A stretch of 64,000 nucleotides of DNA from Legionella massiliensis (GTDB taxonomy: Bacteria > Pseudomonadota > Gammaproteobacteria > Legionellales > Legionellaceae), in contig NZ_CCVW01000001.1 in assembly GCF_000756815.1 (NCBI RefSeq), positions 1,478,001 to 1,542,000 on the forward strand. Reading direction: 5' to 3'. This document shows, one piece after another, positions 34,985 to 43,233 of the stretch (position 1 is the first letter of the stretch; each line of letters opens with the position of its first letter). A program made the position numbers and the translations under genes. The notes under the pieces are model-generated. The model was not told the DNA's origin and made no database searches. It saw nothing but the letters and a program-made list of their open reading frames with translations.

Positions 34985-36100
34985 CTATTGAATAACAAGT
35001 TCAGCATGTAAGGCTCCTGCACGTTGTAAACTTTCCAGAATTGCAATGATGTCGCGCGTTGATGTTTGTACTTTGGTCAGGGCTGCAATCAAATCAGCAA
35101 TGGTAGCGCCCTCTGCTAACTTCACTGTGTTTGCAATGGGCTCTTTGACATCAATTGAAGTCGAAGGCGTGATGGCTGTTTGTATCTGTCGACTAACATC
35201 AGTAACCAGAGTTGGTTGGGATACGTTATAACTGGTTGCAATAGCAATCTGTAAGCTACCGTGTGAAATAGTGACTGCATCAAGTTTTACATCAGCCCCT
35301 GCAATAACAACACCAGTACGTTCATTAACTACGACCGTTGGCAAATTATCGGGTGTGATGTCGACATTTTCTAACTGGCTGATAAAGCGAATGAAATGCT
35401 TTTTAACCTTTGCGGGTGGATGTACTTCTATATCCTGAGCTGAGCGGGCAAGGGCTGTTTCAAGGCCAAAACGCTTATTAAGCGCCTGCTCCACATTATC
35501 AGCAGTGGTAAAATCAGGGCGGTTGAGAATGACGTGTATTTCGCCTTCTTTAGAGGTTAAATCGTTATAGAGTGTTTTCTCAACAACCGCGCCGCCGGAA
35601 ATAAGACCGGCTGTAGGGTGATTCTTTTGAATGACATTGCCAAAGAGATCATATTTAAAGCCGCCAACCGAAATAGGTCCTTGCGCCAGGGCATAAACTT
35701 GATTGTCAGGACCTTTGAGCGGCGTGACCAGCAATGTGCCGCCCAGCAAACTTTTTGCATCGCCAAGTGAGGCAACATTAATGTCTAATTTATCGCCTTG
35801 GTGAGCGTAGGATGGCAGGCTTGCGGTGACGATTACCGTTGCAGTGTTTCTAGAGTTGATCTCATTAGGGCTGATGGTGACACCAAAGGTCTGCAATAGG
35901 TTAGATATAGCCTGGGTCGTATCCTTGTTACGTCGCGAATCGCCAGAACCGGCAAGCCCAATCACTAGGCCATAACCTGTGATTGGGTTTTCTTGCAGAC
36001 CAGAAAGATGAGCAATTGATTTCAGGCGCACTGTTGCCTGAGCCGGTGTCAAACCACAAAGCAACGCAAAGAATAAACTAATAATTAAATAGAGTTTCAT
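34985..36100 (-). CDS. flgI: FlgI, P-ring protein
   Basis: 371 residues, normal length. Sec signal (MKLYLIISLFFALLCGLTPAQA), then VRLKSIAHLSGLQENPITGYGLVIGL (key NPITGYGLVIGLAGSGD), conserved IGDAKSL-type block (VASLGDAKSLLGGTLL) and C-terminal segments. FlgI forms the peptidoglycan ring around the rod, assembled with FlgA, which is not in this window. Its full length argues for a real envelope-spanning apparatus. Shares one base with flgH. Confidence 0.96.
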   Translation of the reverse strand: MKLYLIISLFFALLCGLTPAQATVRLKSIAHLSGLQENPITGYGLVIGLAGSGDSRRNKDTTQAISNLLQTFGVTISPNEINSRNTATVIVTASLPSYAHQGDKLDINVASLGDAKSLLGGTLLVTPLKGPDNQVYALAQGPISVGGFKYDLFGNVIQKNHPTAGLISGGAVVEKTLYNDLTSKEGEIHVILNRPDFTTADNVEQALNKRFGLETALARSAQDIEVHPPAKVKKHFIRFISQLENVDITPDNLPTVVVNERTGVVIAGADVKLDAVTISHGSLQIAIATSYNVSQPTLVTDVSRQIQTAITPSTSIDVKEPIANTVKLAEGATIADLIAALTKVQTSTRDIIAILESLQRAGALHAELVIQ

Positions 36101-36678
36101 CAGACCAATCCTATAAACGACAAGACTTGATAGATATAGTTATGCCTTTGTGCATTCGATACAGTGCCATCGCCAGTGTAAGTAATTTGCGCCTCTGCAA
36201 GCCGTGTAGAAAGGACGGTGTTTTGGGCGCTGATATCTTCCTGGCGCACCACGCCTTTTAGCAAAATAGCCTGCTGTTCGCCGTTAATGGTTATCAGCTG
36301 ACGTCCTTCAACAAGATAACTTCCGCCTGGCAAAATGGTTTTGATCCGCACGGTGAGTGCCGCTTTAATTTTGCCCTGACGGCCAGTTTTTGCTGTAGCC
36401 TTCCCTTTACCTTCTAAACCTAGACTCAGGTCATAATGACTTTTATTGTAAGTAGCCTTTAAGGCCGTTTTAATCTCCTTGCCTGAGGCTAGATCAGCGC
36501 TACTGTGCGCATCGGAGGCTTCCATGACGATCACAGTCAGCAGATCGCCGGGTAGATAAGCCTTTCTATCTGCTATAAGCGGACGATAAAAAGTTTCATC
36601 AAAGAGGTTGATGGCCTGGGCATTAGGCGTTAGGCAAAAACTGAGCATAACTAAGCTGATCTTAATTAGGAATTTCAT
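36100..36678 (-). CDS. flgH: FlgH, L-ring protein without a canonical lipobox
   Basis: 192 residues (E. coli ~230). Signal region MKFLIKISLVMLSFCLTPNAQA: the Cys is preceded by LSF, not by the L-x-[AG]-C pattern of lipoproteins, and an AxA site lies further on. Core FlgH blocks are present: AYLPGDLLTVIVMEAS (PGDLLTV), LEGKGKATAKTGRQGKI, LPGGSYLVEGRQLITINGE and GVVRQEDISAQNTVLS. FlgH forms the outer-membrane ring and is normally lipidated. Non-lipidated export is inferred. Confidence 0.93.
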   Translation of the reverse strand: MKFLIKISLVMLSFCLTPNAQAINLFDETFYRPLIADRKAYLPGDLLTVIVMEASDAHSSADLASGKEIKTALKATYNKSHYDLSLGLEGKGKATAKTGRQGKIKAALTVRIKTILPGGSYLVEGRQLITINGEQQAILLKGVVRQEDISAQNTVLSTRLAEAQITYTGDGTVSNAQRHNYIYQVLSFIGLV

Positions 36679-37438
36679 TGGTCATTTTTTCCAATTCATC
36701 AGCGATTTGTATTGCTTTGGCATTCAACTGGTAGACGCGCTGGGCAAGTGTCAGTTGCATCAGCGTATTCACCATATCCACATTAGACCCTTCAATTTGT
36801 TTGGGCATGAGTTTGCCTAGGCCGGAACTACCAGGGCTATCAATAATGGCATCCCCCGTTTTTTCTGTTGCGTTGTAGAGTCCGGTGCCTATTGGATTTA
36901 AAGCCTCAGGCTCGAGGAATTTTGCAAGTTTAATGCTGCCTAATAATTGTGGTTCAGTTTCACCGGCCAGAACAGCTTCAACCTCACCGTTTTCTTTGAT
37001 GTTGATATCCACCATGTCCTCAGGTATTTGGATATTGTCTGCGAGCCGCAAGCCATCCTGGGTTACAAGATAATGTTCTTCATCAACGGTAAAGGTTGAA
37101 TTGCGTGTGTAGGAAATATTGCCATCACTGTTGATGACCTGAAAAAAACCATTGCCATCAATTGCTAGGTTTTTCCAATCATTAGTCGTTTTTAGCGGAC
37201 CCTGGCTGAAGTCCTTGCTGGTTTTATATACCGCGGCGCCTAAGCCTATTTTTGCTCTGCTTTGTTTGTCGAAGAGGGGGGCGCTTCCATCAATATTTTG
37301 ATAGAGCACATCTGCAAAGATAATTTTGCTTGCCTTGTAATTAGGCGTATTTAAATTGGCCAGATCATGGGCAATTTTATCGATGTAGTATTCCTGTGAT
37401 TTCAAGCCGCTGGCGGCAATAGTAAGCGCATTAGACAT
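36662..37438 (-). CDS. flgG: FlgG, distal rod protein
   Basis: 258 residues, normal length. N-terminal rod motif (TIAASGLKSQEYYIDKIAHD, ANLNTPNYKASK), central LAIDGNGFFQVIN with YTRNSTFTVDEEHYLVTQDG, and C-terminal EGSNVDMVNTLMQLTLAQRVYQLN (key NVDMVNTLMQLT...QRVYQLNA). Overlaps flgH by 17 and flgF by 8 bp. Confidence 0.94.
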   Translation of the reverse strand: MSNALTIAASGLKSQEYYIDKIAHDLANLNTPNYKASKIIFADVLYQNIDGSAPLFDKQSRAKIGLGAAVYKTSKDFSQGPLKTTNDWKNLAIDGNGFFQVINSDGNISYTRNSTFTVDEEHYLVTQDGLRLADNIQIPEDMVDINIKENGEVEAVLAGETEPQLLGSIKLAKFLEPEALNPIGTGLYNATEKTGDAIIDSPGSSGLGKLMPKQIEGSNVDMVNTLMQLTLAQRVYQLNAKAIQIADELEKMTNEIPN

Positions 37439-38144
37439 TTCCTTCTCCTAATTGATTGATGGCGGTAGACAAGAGGTGGTCAGCAGTCTGCATGACCCGT
37501 TGAGATGCCTCAAAGTGACGGGAGGTTTTTACCATCTCTAACATTTCATCGACGGATTTAACATTCGCCTGTTCAAGATATCCTTGTAATACACGAGTGC
37601 TGCTGGTGATTGGCGACGGAACTTCTCTGGTTTCGAAAAGTCCTTGTCCGCGATATTTCAGTGCTTGAATATTGTTAAATTGCACCAGGTTAAGTTGGTC
37701 AACCTTGCGATTTTCGATATAGACTGTGCCCTGTGAGTCGATGGTAAAGGAATTATCATCAACACGGAGTACGCCGGCTTGACCGAGAATTAAGCCCCCT
37801 GTTGCTGAACAGAGCTCGCCATGTTCATTGATATGTAGATCGCCTCGTCTTGTGTAGAAAATCCCCTCGGTAGTTTGTACTGTAAAAAAACCTTCACCGG
37901 CGATGGCGAGATCCTTAGCATTTTGTGATTGCACAAGAGTGCCTTGGGTCAAAATCTGGCTGTTCTGCATTCCTTGACTGACAGTCGCTGCCTCCGGCCT
38001 TAGGTGCTGCTCGAAAACGACTGCATCCAAGAGCTGACGTTTATAGCCCGGTGTCTGCATGTTCGCGATATTTTGGTTGATTATTTGCAAGCGCGATTGA
38101 TCCTGGAGCATTGAGATTTGGGCGGCTTGAATTGCATCTATCAT
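37431..38144 (-). CDS. flgF: FlgF, rod protein
   Basis: 237 residues. Rod-family blocks: NQNIANMQTPGYKRQ, DLAIAGEGFFTVQTTEGIFY with TRRGDLHINEHGEL, and C-terminal EQANVKSVDEMLEMVKTSRHFEASQR. The start is set at ATG 38144, 6 nt after AAGGAA; an ATG 36 bp upstream lies within the 3' end of flhA and adds unconserved residues. It follows flhA after 10 bp, which is unusual since flgF normally follows flgE. Confidence 0.92.
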   Translation of the reverse strand: MIDAIQAAQISMLQDQSRLQIINQNIANMQTPGYKRQLLDAVVFEQHLRPEAATVSQGMQNSQILTQGTLVQSQNAKDLAIAGEGFFTVQTTEGIFYTRRGDLHINEHGELCSATGGLILGQAGVLRVDDNSFTIDSQGTVYIENRKVDQLNLVQFNNIQALKYRGQGLFETREVPSPITSSTRVLQGYLEQANVKSVDEMLEMVKTSRHFEASQRVMQTADHLLSTAINQLGEGNV

Positions 38145-38154
38145 CCTGATTTCC

Positions 38155-40149
38155 TTATTGTACAACTGCGAACGATTCAACCTGGATATTCACTGGCACT
38201 TCATTCATTGCCAGGACAGTCAGATGGGGAATCACTCGTTGGGTTAAAAGCCTGATATGCCTGCGTATGGTTGATGAACACAGCAGGATGGGTCTTTTCC
38301 GTTCACCAAGCATTTTTTCAACTTGCTGGGCGAGGGCTGTTATAAAATTCTCGCTGAGGCTTGGCTCAAGAGCCCAGTGCTCCTTGCCTAAACCCTGATT
38401 GAGTTTTTGCTCTAACAGCGGCGCTAAGGTTAAGACCTGTAAATTAGCTTGGTTGCTGATTAATTTCTGGCAAATCGCTGTGCCAAGATGGCTGCGGATA
38501 ATTTCAGTTAATTGGCTTGGCTCAGTGACTTGTTTGGCATGCTCAAGCAAAACCTCCAGAATCATGGCCAAATGGCGGATCGATACCTTTTCCTCTAAGA
38601 GATTTTGTAAGATACGCTGAACATGGCCTAAGGGGAGCAAGGCTGGAATAAGCTCATCACGAAGGTTTCGCAGAGTTGGCTGTTCCAAAAGGGTTTCGAC
38701 CTCAGAGCGGGTTAAGAGCTCAGCCAGATGAGTTTGCACTACCTCTTTTAGATGGGTTGTAATGACGTTTAAAGGGTCACAAAGTGTATAACCTGCCTCA
38801 ACAGCTGTAGATCGCTGCTCGGCATTAATCCAAAGCGCCGGCAAACCATAGCTAGGATCACGAACTTCAATGGCCTGACTTAGGTTGTTTTGTTTGGTCT
38901 GCTTAGTTCGAATTGCTAAGACCTTATCAAAATGTAATTGATTAAATCCCAGGCTATTCCCCTGGACACTAATTTGATAAAAGGGGAAGTTAATTTTTCT
39001 ATCGCTGAGTATTTTCACCTCGGGTATGACAAAGCCGAGCTCATAGGCTAAACGCTCGCGTATTTGCTGGATATTCTCAAGAAAGTTTGTTTCATAGTCT
39101 GTAAAGAGCTTAAAGAGTTCGTCATTTAGGTGGATTTCAATAGGGTAAATTTTTATCTTTTCATAAAGGCTTTCTTCGTTTGCCACAAGCGTCTCTTCAT
39201 TCTGCCTGTTTTTAGCAGCAAACCAGGCGGCAATAGCAAAGCCCGTTAGAATAAGCATAACCGGCATTAGCGGAATGCCTTTCAAGCTTAGGAGCCCTAA
39301 TAAACCCACACAAACCATGATTAGGGTTTTGGGATAAGCTGCAATTTGTTTAGTAATTTCTCGGCCTAATTGCGCATCTGTCGCGGCACGAGTCACTATA
39401 ATCCCAGTTGCTGTGGAGATAATCAGGGCAGGAATTTGCGTCACCAGACCATCACCCACGGTGAGCAAGGTATAGCGCTGAATGGATTCACTAAGGCTTA
39501 ATCCCTTTTGTACAAGGCCAATAGCAAAGCCGCCAATAATGTCGACTAGAATGATCAGGATTCCCGCAATAGCATCGCCTTTGACAAACTTGGAGGCACC
39601 ATCCATGGCACCGTAAAAGTTAGCCTCTTTTTCAATTTGACTGCGTCTGAGCTTGGCGTCTGCCTGGGAAATAATGCCCATGTTGAGATCGGCATCGATG
39701 CTCATTTGTTTGCCGGGCATACTATCAAGAGTAAAGCGTGCTGCTACCTCAGCAACACGTTGAGCACCATTAGTAACGACGATAAATTGGATAATAATCA
39801 GAATTAAAAAGACGACCAGCCCCATGACATAGTTACCTTGGATAACATATTGCCCCATGGCTTGAATAACCTTCCCTGCTTCACCATCCGCTAAAATAAG
39901 GCGAGTTGCTGAAATATTCAGGGCAAGGCGAAACAGGGTAGATAGCAGCAAAAGAGCAGGAAAAGTCGAGAAACTTAAGGGTTTGTCGGTGTAGAAGGTC
40001 AGCAATAAAACAGTGAGCGCCCAACTGAAATTAATTATCAATAAAAGATCAAGTAAAACGGCTGGAATAGGGATAAATAGAATAAGCAAAATGCTAATGG
40101 CGAAACTAACCATGACAAGTTCGCTGTAATTTCCTTTCTTCAACATCAT
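38155..40149 (-). CDS. flhA: FlhA, export-gate platform protein
   Basis: 664 residues (family ~690). N-terminal half has eight hydrophobic segments; between them the FHIPEP signature region (VTNGAQRVAEVAARFTLDSM, PGKQMSIDADLNMG, QIEKEANFYGAMDGASKFVKGD) is intact. The C-terminal cytoplasmic half includes RDPSYGLPALWI and the nonameric-ring domain with FliJ and chaperone-binding surface. Overlaps flhB by 4 bp. Confidence 0.97.
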   Translation of the reverse strand: MMLKKGNYSELVMVSFAISILLILFIPIPAVLLDLLLIINFSWALTVLLLTFYTDKPLSFSTFPALLLLSTLFRLALNISATRLILADGEAGKVIQAMGQYVIQGNYVMGLVVFLILIIIQFIVVTNGAQRVAEVAARFTLDSMPGKQMSIDADLNMGIISQADAKLRRSQIEKEANFYGAMDGASKFVKGDAIAGILIILVDIIGGFAIGLVQKGLSLSESIQRYTLLTVGDGLVTQIPALIISTATGIIVTRAATDAQLGREITKQIAAYPKTLIMVCVGLLGLLSLKGIPLMPVMLILTGFAIAAWFAAKNRQNEETLVANEESLYEKIKIYPIEIHLNDELFKLFTDYETNFLENIQQIRERLAYELGFVIPEVKILSDRKINFPFYQISVQGNSLGFNQLHFDKVLAIRTKQTKQNNLSQAIEVRDPSYGLPALWINAEQRSTAVEAGYTLCDPLNVITTHLKEVVQTHLAELLTRSEVETLLEQPTLRNLRDELIPALLPLGHVQRILQNLLEEKVSIRHLAMILEVLLEHAKQVTEPSQLTEIIRSHLGTAICQKLISNQANLQVLTLAPLLEQKLNQGLGKEHWALEPSLSENFITALAQQVEKMLGERKRPILLCSSTIRRHIRLLTQRVIPHLTVLAMNEVPVNIQVESFAVVQ

Positions 40150-41195
40150 GCAAGCTCCCTTTGACGATAAATTTCCCTGAAAATAAGAGCGGCTGTTGGA
40201 AAATGCTCCTGACTAATCCATTGGTTTAGGTCGATTGTTGCAAATAAGGCTCTGGCAAAGGCCTTATTTTCAATAAGGGGAACCTTGTGGCGTTGTGCTA
40301 AGGCCCTAACTTGCGCAGCAAATTCCCCTTGAGCCTTACAGACAACCTTAGGTGCTGGCATAGAACCTGGTTCATATTTTAAAGCGATGGCTAGTCGGGT
40401 TGGATTAGTAACCACTACATCCGCAGTCTTTACCTGTTCCAAAGCCGCATTTTTTTGCCGCATTTGCTGTTGTAACTGCCTTATCTTTGCCTTGATTTTG
40501 GGATCCCCTTCACGTTGACGATATTCGTCTTTCACCTCTTGTTTAGTCATCCGATTGTCTTTTTTGTATTTCCAGCCAACATAGAGTTTGTCGACTAAGG
40601 CCAAGGCAAAGAGCAAAGCTAAGAGTTGCAATAGAGTTTTGAACAACAAAGACCTAATAAGCACAGGATGCTCAACGGGGCTAAGCACCATGAATTTCAA
40701 CAGGGTAGCAAGGTTATGATGCAAGCTGATAATAATCAGCGAAAAGGCTAAGACTAGTTTTAGGCTGCTTTTTCCTGTGTCAACGAGCATTTTTGCTGAG
40801 AATAGTCGTTTAAGACCTTGTATTGGATTTAAACGCTTTAAGTCTGGTTTAAGCGGCACCATTGTCCAGATGAAGCCAGTTTGGCTAAGTGTTGCTAGGA
40901 TGAGACTAAGAACGGCAGCCAAGGCAAAAGGCAGCCAGAGATTAAGTAAGCTTGTAAGAATAAGATGCTGGAGTTTTATTAGCGCATCAGTACTGAGAGA
41001 AAACCGGGTTGCAAGACTGAGAAGCTGAGTCAGCAGCGCTTTTAATTGCCCCAGTGAAGGCCAGAGTGCTGCACTGGCAATAATCATAAGGATTAAAAAG
41101 AAAGAGGTTATTAGTTCATTGCTTTTATTAACCTGCCCCTTTTCTTTGGCCTTTTGTAATTTATAGGGCGTAGCCTTTTCAGTTTTATCACTCAT
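40146..41195 (-). CDS. flhB: FlhB, export-switch protein with NPTR cleavage motif
   Basis: 349 residues (family ~350-380). N-terminal four-TM part begins SDKTEKATPYKLQKAKEKGQV, the FlhB hallmark. The cytoplasmic autocleavage site reads VVVTNPTRLAIALKYEPG: N-P-T are kept, but the usual His is Arg (codon CGA). Asn-Pro cleavage drives the hook-to-filament export switch; the replaced His assists catalysis. Overlaps fliR and flhA by 4 bp. Confidence 0.95.
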   Translation of the reverse strand: MSDKTEKATPYKLQKAKEKGQVNKSNELITSFFLILMIIASAALWPSLGQLKALLTQLLSLATRFSLSTDALIKLQHLILTSLLNLWLPFALAAVLSLILATLSQTGFIWTMVPLKPDLKRLNPIQGLKRLFSAKMLVDTGKSSLKLVLAFSLIIISLHHNLATLLKFMVLSPVEHPVLIRSLLFKTLLQLLALLFALALVDKLYVGWKYKKDNRMTKQEVKDEYRQREGDPKIKAKIRQLQQQMRQKNAALEQVKTADVVVTNPTRLAIALKYEPGSMPAPKVVCKAQGEFAAQVRALAQRHKVPLIENKAFARALFATIDLNQWISQEHFPTAALIFREIYRQRELA

Positions 41196-41947
41196 GCCAT
41201 AACCCCGCGCCAGCTTTGAAAACAGATTCTGAATAAGCGTTCTAGCAAGGGATTAAAGTAATTTAGTAATAAAGCCAGTAGAAAAAAACCAAAGAGAATT
41301 TTAATCTGTAAGGTTAGGAAATAGGTGCTGAGTTGAGGCATATTGCGGGTCAGGATAGCCGCAGAGATCTCAATAACCAGCAAGGCAATAACGATAGGGC
41401 TGGCAATCATTAATGCGAGGCTAAACATTAGGGAAAATTGCTGGATAAGCAGCATAAATCCTTTAAACAGTGCAAGCCTCCCTGGCGGAATAGTTTGAAA
41501 AGAATAAGCCAAACCCTGTATTAACCAATGGTGGCAGTTTAAGGAGAAAAAGAATAAAACGGCGAGCATAGTCAAAAGACGACCTGTAAATGGGTCCGCA
41601 GACTGGGAGCTGGGGTTCAAAATAGCCAGCGAATTAAGGCCGGTTTGCGTATCAATTAGCTGTCCGGCAATCTGCAAAACTGCAAAGGCTGCATAGAGAC
41701 TCATCGATAAGGTCAGGCCATTAGCAAACTCGACTAAGGCACCAGCTATCAAGGTTGCTTCATCATGTTTTTGCACCGATAAGGATAGATTTGAAACTAA
41801 AAGAATACTGAGACTGAAGACGAGTAGAAGCCGTACATGGATTGGCAACTGACGAATTGCTTGAATTGGCGTAAAAAGTAAAACGGCCCCTAGTCGTATA
41901 GCAACGAAAAAGATAGCGGTCAGTGTTGGCAGGCTTAGATTAATCAT
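41192..41947 (-). CDS. fliR: FliR, export-gate protein
   Basis: 251 residues, about six TM segments. Conserved GAVLLFTPIQA near the N-terminus and RLLLVFSLSILL are FliR-type, and the AGQLIDTQTGLNSLAILNP block (key GQ-ID-Q-GL) is a FliR/SctT signature. It completes the FliPQR export channel. Overlaps fliQ and flhB by 4 bp. Confidence 0.95.
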   Translation of the reverse strand: MINLSLPTLTAIFFVAIRLGAVLLFTPIQAIRQLPIHVRLLLVFSLSILLVSNLSLSVQKHDEATLIAGALVEFANGLTLSMSLYAAFAVLQIAGQLIDTQTGLNSLAILNPSSQSADPFTGRLLTMLAVLFFFSLNCHHWLIQGLAYSFQTIPPGRLALFKGFMLLIQQFSLMFSLALMIASPIVIALLVIEISAAILTRNMPQLSTYFLTLQIKILFGFFLLALLLNYFNPLLERLFRICFQSWRGVMA

Positions 41948-42213
41948 CGCAAAGCCCCAGGGATGTTTTCTATGATGTTTTTTGCAAAATCAAGAAGGGT
42001 ATGCAGCATCCAACTGCCACAAAGCATTAGCATGAGTGTAAGAGTCAATAATTTGGGGACAAAACTTAAACTGGAATCTTGAATTTGAGTGGCAACTTGC
42101 AGGATAGAAATTAACAGGCCACAGAGCATGGCAGTTAATACAACCGGCGAGGATATCAATAGCGCATGCCAAAGCAATTGCTTCGATAAATAGATAGCTA
42201 GATCGTTAGACAT
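41944..42213 (-). CDS. fliQ: FliQ, export-gate protein
   Basis: About 89 residues from ATG 42213 (the open frame extends to 42309, but the extra part is not conserved). Two TM helices: LLWHALLISSPVVLTAMLCGLLISILQ and LLTLTLMLMLCGSWM (key segments SSPVVL and GLLISILQVATQIQD), followed by LSFVPKLLT, the FliQ/SctS signature. First gene of the cluster in reading order. Confidence 0.94.
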   Translation of the reverse strand: MSNDLAIYLSKQLLWHALLISSPVVLTAMLCGLLISILQVATQIQDSSLSFVPKLLTLTLMLMLCGSWMLHTLLDFAKNIIENIPGALR

Positions 42214-42280
42214 CATCCATTTTCCATGTATGTAGAGCTTACTTGCGGTCTTCCGTGGGGAAATCCATAAAACGGAGGAG

Positions 42281-42309
42281 ATTAGAGCAAATCTTAAAAT
42301 GATTTTCAA
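42281..42309 (-). promoter_or_regulatory. Candidate sigma-70 promoter upstream of fliQ
   Basis: On the minus strand TTGAAA (42309-42304), a 17-bp spacer and TCTAAT (42286-42281), ~68 bp before the fliQ start. No sigma-28 or sigma-54 motif was seen in the gap. If real, the cluster would be read from a housekeeping promoter rather than by the flagellar cascade. Confidence 0.5.
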
Positions 42310-42349
42310 GAGCTGTTGTTGATTTTTGTTTCTTTATAGGCTTTTTGTA

Positions 42350-42592
42350 CATAGATCCCGTGGTCAATCCCATAGGTATCTACACAAGTGTCTGTAATTG
42401 AACGCCCTGTCCCCCCAACGCCACGTCATCCTGAGCGCAGCGAAGGATCTCCGGGATTAGCACGGTGCCACATTCAGGAGATCCTTCGCTGCGCTCAGGA
42501 TGACGTAGTGTTGAGACCAGGAGAGACATGACCTATTACATACATTTGTGTAGATACCTATGGGTCAATCCATGGGAATTCGGGGCGGTTAA
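42350..42592. repeat. Family C palindrome interrupted by the MITE at 42371-42562
   Basis: Left half ATCCCGTGGTCAATCC (about 42355-42370) and right half CCATGGGAATTCGGGG (about 42570-42585) rejoin into a C-type hairpin if the MITE and one copy of GGTCAATCC are removed. Compare the uninterrupted C element at 58553-58640. Confidence 0.7.
42371..42562. mobile_element. 192-bp MITE, copy 1
   Basis: Ends CATAGGTATCTACACAAGTG and its near-complement (CATTTGTGTAGATACCTATG) are inverted repeats of ~25-28 bp. Inside lies a family B palindrome (about 42422-42507) and TTGAGACCAGGAGAGACATG. The direct repeat GGTCAATCC (9 bp) flanks it at 42362-42370 and 42563-42571. No ORF inside. Confidence 0.8.
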
Positions 42593-42629
42593 AGATTATC
42601 CGTTTTGCTAAGTTTGCCAAAATAGACAA

Positions 42630-43139
42630 CTACTTAGCTTCCTTTCCATGGCAATTCTTATACTTCCTTTGACTGCCACAAGGGCAGGGGCCATTAAGTG
42701 AAATTTTGGGTTTTTGAATTTTCGTCTTATCTTTGGGCGGCTTGCCCTCAGTATAAACACCTTCAGTATAAAACCATTGACCATCGATGCGTTGGAATTT
42801 GCTTAACTCATGCATCGCCTGTTTTTTCCCTTTTTCGTGGAAGCTCGCAATAAATTCAACGTAGCCAATATTCTCGTCAGTTTCATCCATGTAACTTTTA
42901 ACGACTTGTAAACCGACCCAATTAACCTGCTTCGCCCAGGCTTCTACTTCTGATTCGTCAAACCCCTCCATAGACTTTCCGCACATGGTTTTTTTGATGT
43001 AATCGGTGTTGGCCATGGTAAAGGCGGAATAACGCGAGCGCATTAGTTTTTCCGGCGTATCGGCGTGTTTTTGTCCTTCAATGAATAAACCGCAACAGTC
43101 TAAGTATTTTTTGCTGGAACCACAGGGGCATTGAGGCAT
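42630..43139 (-). CDS. YchJ-like protein with SEC-C motifs at both ends
   Basis: 169 residues. [14 protein letters not shown] at the N-terminus and [16 protein letters not shown] at the C-terminus are SEC-C zinc motifs. In between, [18 protein letters not shown] is the conserved UPF0225/YchJ block, and a NTF2-like fold follows ([21 protein letters not shown]). Family function is unsettled. The C-terminal half past the second SEC-C is short. Monocistronic, ending in the repeat region downstream of fliQ. Confidence 0.88.
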   Translation of the reverse strand: MPQCPCGSSKKYLDCCGLFIEGQKHADTPEKLMRSRYSAFTMANTDYIKKTMCGKSMEGFDESEVEAWAKQVNWVGLQVVKSYMDETDENIGYVEFIASFHEKGKKQAMHELSKFQRIDGQWFYTEGVYTEGKPPKDKTKIQKPKISLNGPCPCGSQRKYKNCHGKEAK

Positions 43140-43233
43140 GGTTGTATTCCTAATAAGATCAATGAGTTCTATTTCACACTATTTCACATCTGCGTATAAT
43201 CGTTAACTAAATTTTAAAATGGAAGTAGATAGC

